DNA from: Trematomus loennbergii
Lineage: Eukaryota; Chordata; Actinopteri; Perciformes; Nototheniidae
Assembly: GCA_012861695.1 (NCBI GenBank)
Contig: JAAOOA010000167.1
Location: 242,501-306,500 of the forward strand
DNA: 64,000 nucleotides
Direction: 5' to 3'
A model generated the notes under the pieces. That model was not told the origin of the DNA, did not search any database, and was given only the letters and a program-made list of their open reading frames with translations. The translations under genes were made by a program, and so were the position numbers. Of this stretch, positions 48,608 through 60,400 are shown in pieces (positions within the stretch are counted from its first letter, which is position 1; each line of letters opens with the position of its first letter).

Positions 48608-49888
48608 GGCCGGCCCTAGACTTTTGGGGGCCCTAAGCGAGCTTTGGCTTGGGGGCCCCCCTCACTCTAGCACGTTCTCACTTCACACAACACTGAACCA
48701 ACTTTTGTCTTATGATGTTAGCATAAGCACACATATTGTATAAATAAGCATGTAAACACAGTGACCTAACATCCTCTAGGGCAGTGGTTCTCAACTGGTT
48801 AGGCCTCGGGACCCACTTTTTACTTGGTCAATACATCGTGACCCAACATTTTGAAGCACTCAAATCTATTCAACAAAAATCGTGCTGTAATATATACGCT
48901 TTTCAGAATACAATATTAATAAAAGTGAAGTACAGTGCATATATCCCTTCACAGAACTAAAGTATGCTTTAACCTCTTAAGCCCGGCGATCCCCCCATTG
49001 GACCCCTCCCACTTTTTTTTTTTTAGATAATGTCTCAGGTCTTCTTAAATTTATGAAACTATTAATGTGTAGCACCAGATTAACGGTAATAATCTCAGCT
49101 AACTGAAGATATGAACCATTTTTAGCTAAAAGAAACACAAGAGTAATACCAAGCCTTAGAATTAGCATTTTGCGAAAAAATGCTAACTAATGCTAACGGA
49201 GTTTTGCACAGCACTCACTCTCAAAATGCCCTTATTACTTATCGTAACTGCACAAACAAGATATCCGATTAAAGCTGAGACTCCACATATTCCATACATG
49301 TAGTGTCATCACTGTACGACCCCGAATTTGCGGAGCTTTCAGCCAGAAAAGAGAAAGTAAACAACATCCGGTTTCAAAAATATTACAATAATTACATCTT
49401 ACCTTTTTTGATTTGTGATCAAAAGTTGTGTTCAACGGAATAAAAACGCCGCTCAAGGTTAATCCAATGTGTCTGTGTCACGTAGAATTTTTTACTGATA
49501 ATACATCATCATATTTATGGCAATAAACTGGGTATAAAGTTTTGCAGTCAAGGCTTGTACTTTCAGATGTGCTTCGTTTGTTTCTCTATTACCTCCGCAA
49601 TGGTAATGTTTACGTAGATTTTGGAACTGCCCATCGGATTCTATTGGATCTAATGGTTAAGAAAAAGGTGTAAATAACTCAAATCGACCAATGGGTTCCA
49701 TAGATATGGTCCTGCGTAAAGTATACATTGTGAATGCCAGCGGCACACACACTACGCACCACACTCTACGCCGTGTTTAGTACGTAAACAAGAGGAATTG
49801 CAGCAGGACCCAGAGCGCACAGAGCGGACAGCAGATAACGGAGCAGACTACAAGATTGGCGTTTAGGACTTTTGCTATACTTGTAATA

Positions 49889-51650
49889 ATGGCTTGCAGG
49901 AAAGAGATGCTTACGACTTTACAGGCAATGGAAATGGTGACTAATGCTGACAGCGATGCAGACATGTTACCTGTTGATTCTGAGTCAGACGACGAGGATC
50001 TCCTGCAGGCAGAACGGAACCCGGAGCGTTGTGACTCTGATGATGAAATTCCACCACGGGAAAGGTATGTAATCTCTCTGTTTTTATCTATTACTTAGTT
50101 ATTTGGTGTACGATTATTCATATAGTTAATAAATAATAATACAGCGCTATAATAAAACTATTATTTTCTGCCTTGCTCATGAGAGTAACAGCTGGCGAAA
50201 TTACAGCCTCGCCTACTGATTTTAATTTAACCATATATCGAGCTCGATCGTCGATTTCAAATGTGTGCTCTAAAATGGTATTTATAAATGACTATTATCA
50301 TTATTATAAGCAAGACAATAAATGGCAAAAATATGTAGAAAATAAACGTATTTAGTTGGAGTTTAGTTCTGTGGGAACATCATTTTTAGGAGACAGGGTT
50401 GGCCAGTGTTGAGATGAGGATGAAATGGCTCTATAGTCACTAGATGTATTGCATTCACACACTCAAAATGGCATGTTTACTGCCAAGGAAACAGGAATTA
50501 CAGGAATTAATCTAATCTCTTGGTTTTTCCACATTTCTTTTCAAAGTGATGGGGATGAAATGGCTCTATAGTCACTAAAGGTGTTGCATTCACACACTCA
50601 AAATGGCATGTTTACTGCCAAGGAAACAGGAATTACAGGAATTAATCTAATCTCTTTGTTTTTCCACATTTCTTTTCATAGTGATGGAGATGAGGATGCA
50701 ATGGCTTCACCACTGCCTACTTTCACCCAGCACCTGCCACACCTGCCTCACCATCACATTCCTCCAGAAAGAGATCTGCACCAGTATTGGCCACTCAGCC
50801 TGCATCCAAAAAGCACTCACTTCCAAAGCTACCATCGTCTGGTTTCTACCAGCTTTCTGCAGCGTCAGATGCATCTGTAAACCAAAGGAAGCGTGGCCGA
50901 GGTGGGGCTCCCGCTCCTCAGCCAGGAAAAGGAAAAGCATCAGATAAATGTGTAAAACGCAGGAAGCGTGGCCAAGGTTCTTCCTCTTCCAGAATGACAG
51001 AAGAAGAACTCGGGTGGCACAACAGAGAGGAGAATGACCAAACACCAGAGCCACTGAATTTCACACCAGCCAGGGTCCCAGGCCCAGCGCTCGACCCTAC
51101 TGTAGCATGGTCTCCCCTCTCCATTTTCAGACTTTTTTTTAGCGCTTCAGTGGTTCATACAATCATTTCCAACACGAACGCCAACGCCCTGAAAAGACTG
51201 CAGGCTGGAAAGAAGCATGTTTGGAAAATGCTGACTGTGAGGGATTTCTATGTTTTCCTGTCCATTATAATTTTCTCAGGCCTCGTCACCGTTCCCAACC
51301 GATCGGACTACTGGAGGAAGAAATGGCCATATAACTTCAATTTCCCAGGTGATTCCACAAGGAGCTGCACAAGATGACGAGTGACCCCAGCAGGACAAAG
51401 CCACACACACAGAAGACTTTCAGGGAGCAGCTTGCTGCAGAAATGTTGGAATTTGGAACACCTCCACCCCCCACCACCCCACCACCACTCGCATGCAGGC
51501 CCAAGTTTTATGGAAAAGATGTCCGGATCAGGAAGAACTGCAGGAACTGCCATGATGCTGGCAAAAAGAAGGTGAAGACAGCTGTGTACTGCAGGAAGTG
51601 TGAGGTCCCTCTGTGCTTCACTTCCAAAAAAAATTGTAAAGTTTTAAATA
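49889..51650 (+). pseudogene. piggyBac transposase lacking its catalytic core
   Basis: Exon 1, 49,889-50,065, encodes an acidic start (VDSESDDEDLLQAE) and ends at AAAG|GTATGT. Exon 2 opens after a TTTTCATAG acceptor at about 50,680 and contains KRRKRGQGSSSSRMTEEE, then the start of the DDE_Tnp_1_7 domain (IFRLFFSASVVHTIISNTNA; LTVRDFYVFLSIIIFSGLV). At about 51,350 it jumps to the end of the domain (HKELHKMTSDPSRTK; KTFREQLAAEML) and a C-terminal cysteine-rich finger (CRNCHDAGKKKVKTAVYC, then C..C.VPLCF). The three catalytic aspartates should lie in the missing part. One frameshift lies near 50,730. Confidence 0.78.
50410..50690 (+). repeat. Tandem duplication, about 138-bp unit, in piggyBac intron
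   Basis: atggctctatagtcacta ... gtttactgccaaggaaac ... tttccacatttcttttca is present twice in a row. Each copy ends in a possible acceptor (aaag or atag) before gatgg. Confidence 0.85.
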
Positions 51651-54294
51651 AATCTGCTCCAGTTGGAGTCAAACTTCATTTTGTATATTTTTTTTTTTTT
51701 TTTTTTTTTACAACAGTTGTATTTGGATGGAATGAATACCTATAGTGATAATTCAAAGTAATAAAATGATTTTTACAGTGAAAAAGGTCAAATGGAACTG
51801 ATGGTTCCCAAATTACCCAGAGGTGAGTCCGCCTGGACTTTATTTTTCTAAATCTCTCTAAAAAGGTCAAATTTATCTTGTTTTGCATCAATCTTGATAC
51901 AGGGTACTTATTATATTTTGTACTTTGGATTCCTAAAGCTTTTAGTCTACTAACCCATCATCCAAGGGTGGTTTTCACTATCTGTAATGGGTTTTTTTTA
52001 GGCGGAGATAGAATTTACATGTTTTTACTATGTTCCATATGAATTTATTTTAAAATAAAAACATCTATATTGATTTCTGACACTTCTTCATCCAACTCAC
52101 AGATGTAACCTTGCTTTGAGAAAAAAGATTATTAATTTCCCCCTTTTAGAAGTGAAGATATAGTCTTTGTTGTGTAAGTGGCATTTTCGAGCCTGAAAGC
52201 TGAAAAACAGGCTCAGGGCTTAACAGGTTAAAAAAGGTTTAATGAGATAATGGAATCAAAGCTGAACTATATAAAAAGGCACACATGCTGAAAACCCAAC
52301 CCCAGCAGGGGGGTCTGGGAGGATTCTCCCCAGGAGATTTTAGAAATACTAACATAAACTACGCATTCTGGTACACTCTGAGAAGAAAATAAATAAATCT
52401 ATTACTACCCGACATATAATAATATTTTATGCCATTGTTTGTTTTTCACTTAGTTCTGACAGCTTGCTGAGAGAAGAGTAAAGAGGAGATTCTGTGTGAC
52501 TTACTTTAAATTGTGGATAAGGGTAGATAGCTCCCATTGTTCTGTGACCTGTCAATCATCAAACCGGGGGTCATATTTCATTATGTGTCATTTTTATCTG
52601 AAGTTGTACCCATGGATGTATAAAGAATAGTTCTACCTCAGTTATTCTCCGTGGGGACTTCCGGCAACAATCTTGATTCTGATTGGCCAGAAGAATCGAA
52701 AAAACATCAGCAGAGATTTTATGAGAAGATGATCACTACGTGACAGAAGTTTTCAAAACCATTATGGTCTCCGGTACTTCCAGTCCAACGCCTACTGCAT
52801 GCACAGCGTTAGAAAATCGGTCCTTCAAAATAAAAGTTTGCATTTTTTCCCAAAAAGAAAAAAAAATTCCAATTTTTTTTTTCAACTTTTTTTTCTTCAC
52901 TCACACATCCGCAACCCACTTCAAACGGGTCCGCGACCCACCAGTTGAGAAACCACTGCTCTAGGGGATCCTCACCTCCTCTAGGGGGTCCTCACCTCCT
53001 CTAGGGGGGTCTGGGGGCATGTCCCCCGGGAAGATTTTTTTTTAAATATTGAAGTTAAAAGCATCAATCTGTGCACTTGAGAGCAACATTAAGAGATCTA
53101 TGGATACATCTCTCAACACCCATATGAAACAGAACTGTAAACAGATTTTTCTTTATGGATATTTTACAAATCACTCCCCTTTCAAACTGTATTCTTGTTT
53201 TGTCATATAGTATTTCATAACTGTTTTTCATTTATTCTCTCTGGCTGTCCATCTCATAATGTTCACATAAAAACTAGCTGTCAATCGGAATATCATTCAG
53301 AAGAATTATAATTTCATGCAAAAATCTGTCACAAAAAGAGGTTGCACATTTAAATTCAGGTGTTGTTATGGCAACGTCAGTGGCCAAACAGCCACATTTA
53401 CTGCTGCAAATACGTTCAAACATGCTGTCGACACGTAAAGCAGTGGCAACTATGCCACCATTTCAGCTGACTTTTCTCAGAAATACTGTCACATAACATC
53501 CATATATTTCAGTGCTAGGTTGATGCTTAGATAAGCTAACTATGAATCACTTTAACCGACAGGACTCAGGATCAACTGTGTACTGTAAGGTAGCTTCTAG
53601 CTTCATGTCGAACAGTAAGTCAACATTTCCCAGAGAGCTTCTTTGAAATCACCAGGTAACGCTAAAAAAACATTGCATTTAGATTGTATGACAAAGTGTT
53701 TATTTAATATATCTGGCTAGCTATAGCTACTTGCTAACGGTTTAGCTTACCCCCGCGATTCAAAGTAACGTCAACGTAGCTGTAATTTCTCCTGGCTCAA
53801 GTGCTGGCTCTGGGGTTGTTGTGTGAACCACCACTTGAGAATTGTCGTCTTTTTTAAGAACAAATGTTCTTATGTCCATCTTCAAAAACTCTGAGTCTGA
53901 GACTGACAGTTTATTTTAAACATTGTCACAGCTCACAGGATAGGTACCTGTCAGCCAATAAGACAGATGTTTATTTCCATTCAAATCTCTGATTGGTCTG
54001 GTGCCTCTGTTGCATTCACTGAACACGGGAAATTACAATCCTGCCGTCCTCTCTAGTGTCATGATGAGGTTCAGGTAAAGCACGGTTAATGTATTATATG
54101 ATTGACTCAATATATAATACATGACTTTGAGAGTAGGCAATCTAGGCATATTAACAAAATGAATTAAACATACTTATCACGGCGACGGTGTACTGAGATA
54201 AAAAACGGTGTACTGAGATATTTGCTAGGGGGCCCTTAGTGGCTGCGGGGCCCTAAGCGGCGCTTATGTCGCTTAATGGGTCGGGCTGGCTCTG

Positions 54295-54430
54295 TGTGTG
54301 TGTGTGTGTGTGTGTGTCTGCAACCCTTAAATAAATTAGTAAAGAGAGAGATATAAAAGATAAAGATGGCAGGATTTTGTATATCTCTTAAGGACTAGCA
54401 GCCTCGCTCGACAGTGTTCATGGAGCTGTT
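54295..54430. other. Right flank of the nest: GT remainder and unit 3 sequence
   Basis: (GT)12 is followed by aaataaattagtaaagag and the tcgctcgacagtgttcatgg segment, matching 34,480-34,640 of unit 2. Confidence 0.6.
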
Positions 54431-54440
54431 ATATCTCTCA

Positions 54441-54612
54441 CAGGCTCCGCCCTCTACTGGACTCTATGGGTACTACCTTATCCCGCGTGCATTCCCCCAC
54501 TGAGACTTCTATAGACGTAGCCGGCCCAGGGCGGGCCTACCTGAATGCGCGCGCATCACACCGTATAAAAGGAGGCCTCGCCTCCTGACTGCCATCCTTT
54601 TTCTCTTCAGCT
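54441..54612 (+). repeat. DIRS left inverted terminal repeat
   Basis: aggctccgccctctactgga to catcctttttctcttcagct is mirrored at 60,227-60,400. It includes a TATA-like tataaaagg near 54,564, a plausible promoter for the element. Confidence 0.9.
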
Positions 54613-54676
54613 AAGCGAAAGTGATTCCACAGAAGACGTAAGACGTATTGAAGTGAAAGTAATAGAGAGAGAGAGT

Positions 54677-55207
54677 ATGGCTGGACCATAGGACCTGCCC
54701 GAATTGTCCGAACCTGATTTCAGGAGTCGATCCGCACCCCTCTGCTTCACGTGTTTGGGGCCCGACCACGCGATGAACGGTATGGGCTCGACGCCGGCGT
54801 GCTCGGCCTGCCAGGCGATCCCGCGGCGCACGAGGGAGCATCGTGGGCAGCACTTCCTGGAGAAGATTGCCCCGCAGGAGGAGTCGGAGGAGCTGGATCT
54901 CGACGTCGTGGACATGGGCGATTCGGGAAGCGAGGGGACATCGTTCCGGTTCTCCCTGCCGTGGGCCAGACGGCCCCGGTTCCGGAGGTCCAACTCTCAG
55001 CTCTGCGCGGATGGATTTCCCAGCGGTTTTGACTCTGGCGACGGAGCGTGTAGGTTTACCGCTCCCCCCACCACTGCCACCGAGGCCTGTAAACCGCTGA
55101 GATCGGGGGTTTATGGCCCCGGTGCATCCAGCGCAGCAGACCTTCGTTTCGCCCCAGCTGCCAGAGGTATGGCGGTGTGTGGAGGCGACATGGCAGCAGC
55201 CATTTAA
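54677..55207 (+). pseudogene. DIRS Gag-like protein
   Basis: The likely start is the ATG at 54,677, but codon five is TAG (54,689-54,691), after which the same frame is open to 55,207. It includes a cysteine/histidine cluster, CFTCLGPDHAMNG then CSAC, then an acidic stretch (EESEELDLDVVDMGDSGSE), as in fish DIRS Gag. The following 55,210-57,170 carries further Gag-like fragments in other frames. The early stop and shifts mark it as broken or as poorly sequenced. Confidence 0.65.
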
Positions 55208-56114
55208 AACGAAGGCCTCGATAATCTTGGCGTGTGGCGTCTTCCTGATCACCCTCAGGCAGACGCCCCCGCCCTCCGTCTCAGGACGAGAGCGATTATT
55301 CGGACCATGCTGTTAGTCAGATGAGTAATCTGATTTATGGCGTGGCCACCGCAGCAGGGCGGATGATTTCCCTGGCCACAGTGGCGTCTCGTCACGTGTG
55401 GCCAGGGCTCACGGCCCTATCTAAAAAAGGACCGAGAAGATCTCCTCGGAGCCCCGTGTCCACGGAGGGGCTCTTTGGGTCGGTCTCCTCGGTCACCCAG
55501 TCAGCCGCCTAGAGGAGGAGAGAGTCCAGCTTAGCCGCATGCTATCGCTGGCTCCTCCTCAGGCTCCGCTACGTGCCCCCCTCGCATGCCATGCAGAGGA
55601 GGGAGCGTAGTACGACAGTGAAGCGGAGGGAGAGGCGCCGGCACGGGGGTCCCGTAGCTGCAGCGCCCTCCACCTCTACGGCCCACCCCGTGGCACCGGC
55701 ATACCGGCAATCACGGGGAGGGGCTGCCCAACCGAGGCAGGCTCCGCAACAGCAGAGCACCCGGGTGGGGAACTCCATCTTCGCGGAGTTATCTGTCTAT
55801 TTAATGCCCAGATCTCTGTCAAAACTTTTAAAATAAAGATGGTGTTGATCTGTATCCAAGTCTGAGTGTCCTTTGTTTCCACAATACACTTGCACATGTT
55901 GATGACTGTACAAATTCCCCATTCGCCGCCCCAGCTATAGCTCCCGTTAGGGAGGAGGCTAGTGGGAGTGCGCAGGTGAGAGTGATAAACCGCAGCAGCA
56001 CTGTTATAGTGCGGTGCGGGTACAGGGACATTATGGCCGACGTTTTTCTGTTAGAAAACATTCTATGCCTGAAGCTAAGACTCCAAATAATGCTGTTACT
56101 ATAGTGATAGGGGC

Positions 56115-56880
56115 TGCATTATAGCAACGCCCGCACTGTAAAGAGGCGCGTGGCGGTGCGTTCAGGGGCCTTAGTAAAACACACTACGCCTGTAAGAACT
56201 CCGGTTAAATGCTGTTTTCCATAGTGAGGGAAATAGCATTATGACGGCCCCCCCTCGAGAGCGGGCCACGGTGCGTTCATGGACAGAAGAAGCTCCGATT
56301 AATGCCTCTTTCTCTCTAAGAGGAAGCAGCATTATGGCGGAGCGCGCGCTCTCACGGGAGCGTGCCGTGGTGCGTTCAGGTACCTCAGTGCAACGCCCGC
56401 ACTTGTAAAGAGGCGCGTGGCGGTGCGTTCAGGGGCCTTAGTAGTACACACTACGCTGTAAGAACTCCGGTTAAATGCTGTTTTCCATATTGAGGAAATA
56501 GCATTATGACGGCCCCCCCTCGAGAGCGGGCCACTGTGCGTTCATGGACAGAAGAAGCTCCGATTAAATGCCTCTTTCTCTCTAAGAGGAAGCAGCATTA
56601 TGGCGGAGCGCGCGCTCTCACGGGAGCGTGCCGTGGTGCGTTCAGGTACCTCAGTGGAAAATCTGCCGTTTTTTTCTCTGAGTGGAAACTGCATGATAGC
56701 AACGCCCGCACTTGTAAAGAGGCGCGTGCGGTGCGTTCAGTGGCCTTAGTAAAACACACTACGCCTGTAAAAGCTCCGGTTAATACTGTTTTCCATAGTG
56801 AGGAAAATAGCATTACGAGGGAGCGTGCGCTCACACGTGAGCGTGCGGCGGTGCGTTCAGGGTCCTCATAAATAATCTGC
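56115..56880 (+). repeat. Direct repeats in DIRS, unit about 270-310 bp, about 2.6 copies
   Basis: The phrase gcaacgcccgcac ... aagaggcgcgtg ... ggtgcgttcag starts at about 56,124, 56,390 and 56,699. Each is followed by aactccggttaa-like and gaggaaatagcatta-like sequence. They lie between Gag and polymerase and encode repeated RERA.VRS-type peptides. Confidence 0.8.
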
Positions 56881-57179
56881 CCTTTTTGCTTCGACCCCCC
56901 ACGGGCGAATCTCCCCTTTACGGGGAGTTTTGCGGGGAGAGGGTCATCAGAGAGTATCACAGCTTTATAGCTGCGGCCCCACAGCTGAGGGCTTGCCCAT
57001 TAACACAATGTTATGGGGAATGGAAAACTCAGCTGTGTACTGACAAGGTGGATGGACAGGACGCTGAAACGGGGCTATTCACTCCAGTTTTGCAGCATCC
57101 ACCTCCTTTTATGGGCATGCGAGAGGTAAATCTGTCTTACCAGGAGGAGATGGGTTTCCTCTCATAAGAGATTCAGGCT

Positions 57180-58200
57180 CTGGTGCAGAAACAGGCTGTG
57201 TCTGTTGTGCAGCCTCAGCACAGAGAGAAGGGTCTTTATTCCGTGTATTTCCTGGTTCTCAAGAAAACAGGGAATGCAGACCTATTCTAGATCTCCGATG
57301 CCTGAATCGTCATATTTCCAGCAGGAAATTCCGCATTAACTGTGAAACAGTTACTAGGGCTTGTGCAGCCAGGCGATTGGTTCACCACCATCGACCTGAA
57401 AGACGCGTACTTTCATGTGGAAATTGTTCCAGAGCACAGAAAGTATCTGCGTTTTGCCTTCCAGGGAACAGCCTACGAGTACAACAGGCTGCCGTTCGGT
57501 TATTCCCTATCCCCACGCACATTCAGCAAATGTGTGGCCACAGCGCTTCAACCGCTGCGCGCACACGGCATGAGAGTTTTATTTTACATAGACGACCTCA
57601 TAGTCATGGCTGGGTCCCGGGAACAGGCAAATTTTTGCACAGCACAGTTGATCACACACCTAACCAAATAGGTTTTGCACCCCCATACCTCGCGTTGGAG
57701 GCACAAACGACGGCTGGTGACCATTCCTCCCCCCCTCAGGGGGCAACCTCCGGTTTTGGGGGTCTCGGACCACCTCCGGAGGGGGTCTCCACTGGGACGG
57801 GTGACCTCCTACATCACAGTGTTCACGGACGCGTCCGGAACAGGATGGGGAGGGACCTGCCTGAAGAGAGCTATAGGTGGGCGCTGGGCTCTGACAAAGT
57901 TTCGATACAGCAACCTCCTAGAGCTACGGGCAGTAGTGTTAGTCCTCGACATTTCATGCCCCTAATTCAGGGGAGACATGTAATGGTCAGGTGCGACAAC
58001 AGCACCACAGTGGCTTATATCAACAGGCAGGGCGGAGTCTGCTCCGCCTCCTTGTTGACCACAGCGGAGGAGCTGTGGTTATGGGCCTCAGAGGTGGTGT
58101 TATCTCTGAGAGCCCTCCATGTCCCGGGACTGGAGAACAGAGGGGCCGACCTGAGGTCGAGGGGCGGCCCCCTGCCAGGCGAGTGCTTCACCCGGAGGTG
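57180..58200 (+). pseudogene. DIRS reverse transcriptase and RNase H
   Basis: Reverse transcriptase: GDWFTTIDLKDAYFHVEIVP, FAFQGTAYEYNRLPFGYSLS, and the catalytic VLFYIDDLIVMA box (57,580-57,610). RNase H: TVFTDASGTGWGGTCL (57,815-57,870), LLELRAVVLVLD, then VRCDNSTTVAYINRQGG (57,985-58,035) in another frame. A stop at 57,669 and frame changes near 57,280, 57,950 and 58,190 interrupt it. It is a DIRS-type polymerase rather than Gypsy by its order and the neighbouring recombinase. Confidence 0.85.
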
Positions 58201-58597
58201 GTGAAGCAGATCTGGGCCCAGTTCGGGAGAGCAGAAGTGGACCTGTTCGCCAGCCGGCGCAACAGCCACTGTGCCCTGTGGTTCTCCATGGCCCTGAGCG
58301 ACGACCCGCCCTTGGGGGTGGACGCGTTTGCACACGAGCCATGGCCAAGGAAGCTGCTATACGCCTTTCCACCGCTGCGTCTCATTCTCCCTCTCCTGGG
58401 GAGAGTGAGGCGAGAACGTCTGGCAGTCATTCTGGTAGCACCGAATCGCGTCGGGGCTCCGTGGTACTCAGAAATGACACAGATGAAGGTGGGCCAGCCC
58501 TGGGCGATCCCCCAGTTCTGGGGGGCGATGTCTCAAGGGCAGGTGCAATCGGGGCGTTACCCACTCTGGGCCGTCCTCTTCAGGCTTGGCTCCTGAG
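58190..58597 (+). pseudogene. DIRS region between RNase H and recombinase
   Basis: Open frame with VDLFASRRNSHCALWF, DDPPLGVDAFAHEPWP and ERLAVILVAPNRVGAPWY. This block follows RNase H in DIRS elements, where a Dam-like methyltransferase-related region has been described. Whether this copy keeps any such function cannot be said from sequence. Confidence 0.6.
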
Positions 58598-59598
58598 AGG
58601 GACAGGCTGAGACAGGGTGGATTGTCTGACAGCGTTATTCAGTCTATCCAGGCAGCTAGAGCAGAATCCACCACAGCCTGTTACAGGCCAAAGTGGCTGA
58701 GATTCCAGCATTGGTGTGAGGAGCGGGGAATAGAGCCCCTATCTTGTGAGTTGGGCTCTATTTTATCCTTCTTACACTTACTGGTGGACAGAGGGCTGGC
58801 GCATTTCACAAAGTGTATGCAGCAGCCATCTCGTCCTGTCGTGAGGGTTTTGGTGGCAGGTCAGCCTTTAATCAACCACTGATTGCGGTTTTTACAGGGG
58901 GTTAGGAGACTGCGCCCTGTAGTGCACGTCTCCACCCCGCAGTGGGACCTGCCCCTAGTGCTCGAGGCTCTGGCCTCGGGACCATTGAGCCTCTGGAGCT
59001 CTCCCCTCTGAAAGCATTGTCGTGGAAAACAGCTTTGCTTCTTGCCTTAACGTCAGCCAAAAGAGTGTCCGAGTTAACTGCTCTGTCGGTGCACCCGAGT
59101 TGTTTACTAGTTCGGGGTGGCCGGAGCGGCGCGACACTTAGACCGAACCCCTCCTTTGTGTCTAAAGACCTAAGGAGTGCGTTCAGGTCGAGGGCTATTC
59201 AGTTAGGGGGTTTTAGTCTCCCCCTATGGGGGGCCAGGGAGGCTAAACTGCACCTCCTCTGCCCGGTGCGTGCGCTAGCATGTTATGTGGAGCGCACGGC
59301 TGCCCTTAGACGCACCGAACAGCTGTTCGTGTGCTTCGGGGGCGGGGTGATCGGGAAAGCTCTGTCCAAGAAACGCCTGGCAGGCTGGCTCTGCGAGTGC
59401 ATTGCACATGCCTACGGTCAGGCAGGGAGAGCCTCCACACGGGCTGTAGCTGTGTCAACAGCCTTATTCAACAGTGTGGAGGATTTATGCACAGCGGCGT
59501 CTTGGTCGACGCCAGGCCCCTTTATAAGGTTTTATCTCTTGGACATGTCTGGCTCTTTCTCCTCGTCTGTGCTTGCTGGGGCAACACAGAATTTGTAG
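58586..59598 (+). pseudogene. DIRS tyrosine recombinase
   Basis: The N-terminal part (RAESTTACYRPKWLRFQHWC; LSFLHLLVDRGL) runs to 58,882; a frame change leads to the catalytic part from about 58,942: LLLALTSAKRVSELTALSV with the first arginine, LCPVRALACYVERTAALR, and ASTRAVAVSTALF ... AASWST ... FIRFYLLD with the tyrosine. In most relatives the motif reads HSTR; here the histidine position is alanine (about 59,432). That, with the frame change, suggests an inactive enzyme. Confidence 0.8.
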
Positions 59599-60099
59599 GG
59601 GGACGTGATGCGCCTTCACCTTTCCTGGGCCCTCTGAGGGTCCCGGGATAGGCAAGAGGTGCGCTGGCCCGTTACGGGCGGAGGGGCTGCCCCCCTCCTG
59701 CCGAGAGGCAGGGGAGGATAGCCCCCCACATTTTTAGTCCTCTCACATTCTGCATGGGGTCAGTGCTTGAGTGTGAGGCATGGGCGCTGGCGCTCTCCCT
59801 GTTATCCTTAGGGATTCAGGAAGGCAGGTGCGTAGTAAGCCCATACGGGGCCGAGGGGCTCTCCCCATCCGTCTAGGGGCGGGGGGGGGGGGTCCCCCGG
59901 CACTGTTTTTTGAGCACACTTTCTGCGAGGCAAGCGCAGCAGGGTGTGCTCTGTCAGCCGCAGCCCAGATTTCTCCTCGGTCACAACCGGGTTAAAGGAG
60001 AGGGGGGGCAGCAGCTGCTGACCAGAAAAGCCGGTCAGGGGCAGTAGGGTGGATTGGTGTTGGACGACAGTGCGCGTATACATCAGGGCTCCACCCACT

Positions 60100-60205
60100 G
60101 TACCCATAGAGTCCAGTAGAGGGCGGAGCCTGTGAGAGATATAACGCCGGGTTACGTATTGTAACCCTTGTTATATAAACACAGGCGGAGCCCTCTACTC
60201 AGGGC
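60100..60205 (-). repeat. DIRS internal complementary region
   Basis: This is the reverse complement of right terminus plus left terminus joined: gccgggttacg next to gtgagagatat with AAC (60,143-60,145) between. It is a stored copy of the circle junction, used in DIRS replication to restore both ends. Confidence 0.9.
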
Positions 60206-60226
60206 ACTGTCTGTCCTGTTCCGCTC

Positions 60227-60400
60227 GCTGAAGAGAGGTATAGGATGGCAGTCAGGAGGCGAGGCCTCCTTTTATACGGTGTGATGCGCGCGCATTCAGG
60301 TAGGCCCGCCCTGGCCGGCTACGTCTATAGAAGTCTCAGTGGGGGAATGCACGCGGGATAAGGTAGTACCCATAGAGTCCAGTAGAGGGCTCCGCCTGTG
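60227..60400 (-). repeat. DIRS right inverted terminal repeat
   Basis: gctgaagagaggtataggat to tagagggctccgcc mirrors 54,441-54,612 with few differences. Confidence 0.9.

Larger units (their letters stand above)
48973..52227 (+). mobile_element. Inner piggyBac-like element, internally deleted
   Basis: The TTAA at 48,969-48,972 and 52,228-52,231 flanks ends that read inward CCTCTTAAGCCC and CCTGTTAAGCCC. It encodes two ends of a piggyBac transposase on the plus strand with the middle missing. Confidence 0.8.
48782..52958. mobile_element. Middle hAT element (CAGTGGTTCTCAACTGG ends)
   Basis: It starts cagtggttctcaactgg and ends ccagttgagaaaccactg, with a perfect 8-bp duplication ctctaggg at 48,774-48,781 and 52,959-52,966. 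No transposase remains; most of its length is the piggyBac element inserted in it. Confidence 0.88.
48605..54294. mobile_element. Outer hAT-type element of a three-level nest
   Basis: Ends CAGGGCCGGCCCTAG and, read inward from the right, CAGAGCCAGCCCGAC. It lies inside the GT tract, so its 8-bp target duplication would be gtgtgtgt and cannot be told from the repeat. Inner sequence (ggggccctaagcg; cctcctctaggggggtc) is shared with the small hAT elements at 35,330 and 60,553. No transposase is seen in the outer parts (48,605-48,773 and 52,967-54,294). Confidence 0.75.

Noticed and set aside
54611..55252. A 213-codon minus-strand frame in the DIRS element
   Set aside because: It is antisense to the Gag-like frame, in GC-rich sequence where long chance frames are common.
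57377..58204. A single 275-codon DIRS protein in this frame
   Set aside because: Only its last third matches RNase H; the first part is an out-of-frame reading of the reverse transcriptase, so it is not one protein.
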